The notes below the pieces were generated by a model. It was not told the origin of the DNA and ran no database searches. It saw nothing but the letters and a program-made list of their open reading frames with translations. DNA of 6,923 nt from positions 7,625-14,547 of the forward strand of contig DQCL01000125.1 of NCBI GenBank assembly GCA_003533975.1, given 5' to 3'. Shown piece by piece: positions 6,354-6,923 of this stretch. The position numbers were made by a program, and so were the translations under genes. Positions within the stretch are counted from its first letter, which is position 1; every line of letters starts with the position of its first letter. The stretch comes from Octadecabacter sp. (GTDB lineage Bacteria; Pseudomonadota; Alphaproteobacteria; Rhodobacterales; Rhodobacteraceae).

Positions 6354-6923
6354 ATGGCAAAGAAACCCACATCCCGATCCGGCAAAAATGACAGTGGCCG
6401 CGGCCAACGTGACCTGACCGTTAAGGTAAAGTCCGCGCGCGGGCGAAAGATGTCGTCAACGTTGTGGCTGCAACGGCAGCTTAACGACCCCTATGTTGTG
6501 CGCGCCAAAGCAGATGGATATCGTGGGCGTGCAGCCTATAAGATTCTGGAATTGAATGAGAAATTCAACTTTCTAACACCAGGAAAACGGGTCGTTGACC
6601 TGGGCGCTGCGCCCGGTGGATGGTGTCAAGTTGCCGTTCCAAAGATCAATGCCTTGGGGGAACGTAAAGGTAAGCCAATCGGCACGATCCTTGGTATCGA
6701 CCTACAAGAGATGGAACCGATCCCCGGCTGTGAACTTCATGTGCTCGATTTCATGGAAGATGATGCGGATGTGAAGGTGAAAGAATGGCTTGGTGGTAAA
6801 GCTGATATCGTCATGAGCGATATGGCGGCCTCAGCGTCTGGACACAAGCAAACTGACCACAATCGGATCATGGCGCTTTGCGAAACGGCAGCCTATTTCG
6901 CATTTGATGTGCTGGAAGAGGGC
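6354..6923 (+). CDS. rlmE: 23S rRNA (uridine-2'-O-)-methyltransferase RlmE (3' partial)
   Basis: RlmE (also called FtsJ or RrmJ) uses S-adenosylmethionine to methylate the ribose of one uridine in the peptidyl-transferase A-loop of 23S rRNA (U2552 in E. coli) on the large subunit. The frame is open to the window end with 190 codons visible. A basic, Gly/Arg/Lys-rich tail of about 33 residues precedes the fold, longer than in E. coli. Then come [15 protein letters not shown] with catalytic Lys63, the SAM-binding motif [11 protein letters not shown] (80-90), IDL (115-117), and MSDMAAS with catalytic Asp156. The second Lys and the Glu of the K-D-K-E tetrad would lie beyond the end. The ATG at 6354 has only weak ribosome-site matches (TGGA at 6346-6349). 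The gene begins 20 bases after aglK with no terminator between, so readthrough from the sugar operon is plausible unless a promoter lies inside aglK. Confidence 0.93.
   Translation, partial: MAKKPTSRSGKNDSGRGQRDLTVKVKSARGRKMSSTLWLQRQLNDPYVVRAKADGYRGRAAYKILELNEKFNFLTPGKRVVDLGAAPGGWCQVAVPKINALGERKGKPIGTILGIDLQEMEPIPGCELHVLDFMEDDADVKVKEWLGGKADIVMSDMAASASGHKQTDHNRIMALCETAAYFAFDVLEEG

Noticed and set aside
1..6923. Mobile elements, CRISPR arrays, tRNA genes or a novel defence system
   Set aside because: I saw no terminal repeats, transposase, repeat-spacer pattern or cloverleaf. Nearly every base belongs to recognised sugar-transport genes or rlmE.

Overview
The window carries most of a classic alpha-glucoside uptake and hydrolysis operon, in the order aglE (5' end missing), aglF, aglG, aglA, aglK, all on the + strand. 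It is followed after 20 bases by the start of a housekeeping 23S rRNA methyltransferase gene, rlmE (3' end missing). Gene order and protein character match the agl operons of alphaproteobacteria such as Sinorhizobium. The moderate GC content judged by eye and the style of the proteins suggest a marine Rhodobacteraceae (roseobacter-type) chromosome. That taxonomic placement is inference; nothing in the window proves it.

Layout: 1-1266 is the periplasmic alpha-glucoside-binding protein AglE. At 1279-1314 a strong hairpin with a T-run sits between aglE and aglF and looks like a partial terminator that sets binding protein above permease. 1357-2364 and 2393-3550 are the two permease subunits AglF and AglG. 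3562-5223 is AglA, a cytoplasmic GH13 alpha-glucosidase. 5242-6333 is AglK, the MalK-type ATPase. 6354-6923 is the N-terminal 190 codons of RlmE. Gene gaps are 90, 28, 11, 18 and 20 bases, so no gene-free stretch approaches 300 bases.

How it works together: AglE would capture maltose, sucrose, trehalose or similar alpha-glucosides in the periplasm. AglF and AglG form the membrane channel, and two AglK subunits power it from the cytoplasmic face. AglA then splits the imported glucoside into monosaccharides. The usual LacI-type regulator AglR and the operon promoter would lie upstream of aglE, outside the window.

I see no undescribed system here. The points most worth a second look are a nine-codon mini-ORF that links aglF to aglG by two one-base stop/start overlaps, the aglE-aglF hairpin, the large periplasmic insert in AglG, and the tight junction between the sugar operon and rlmE.
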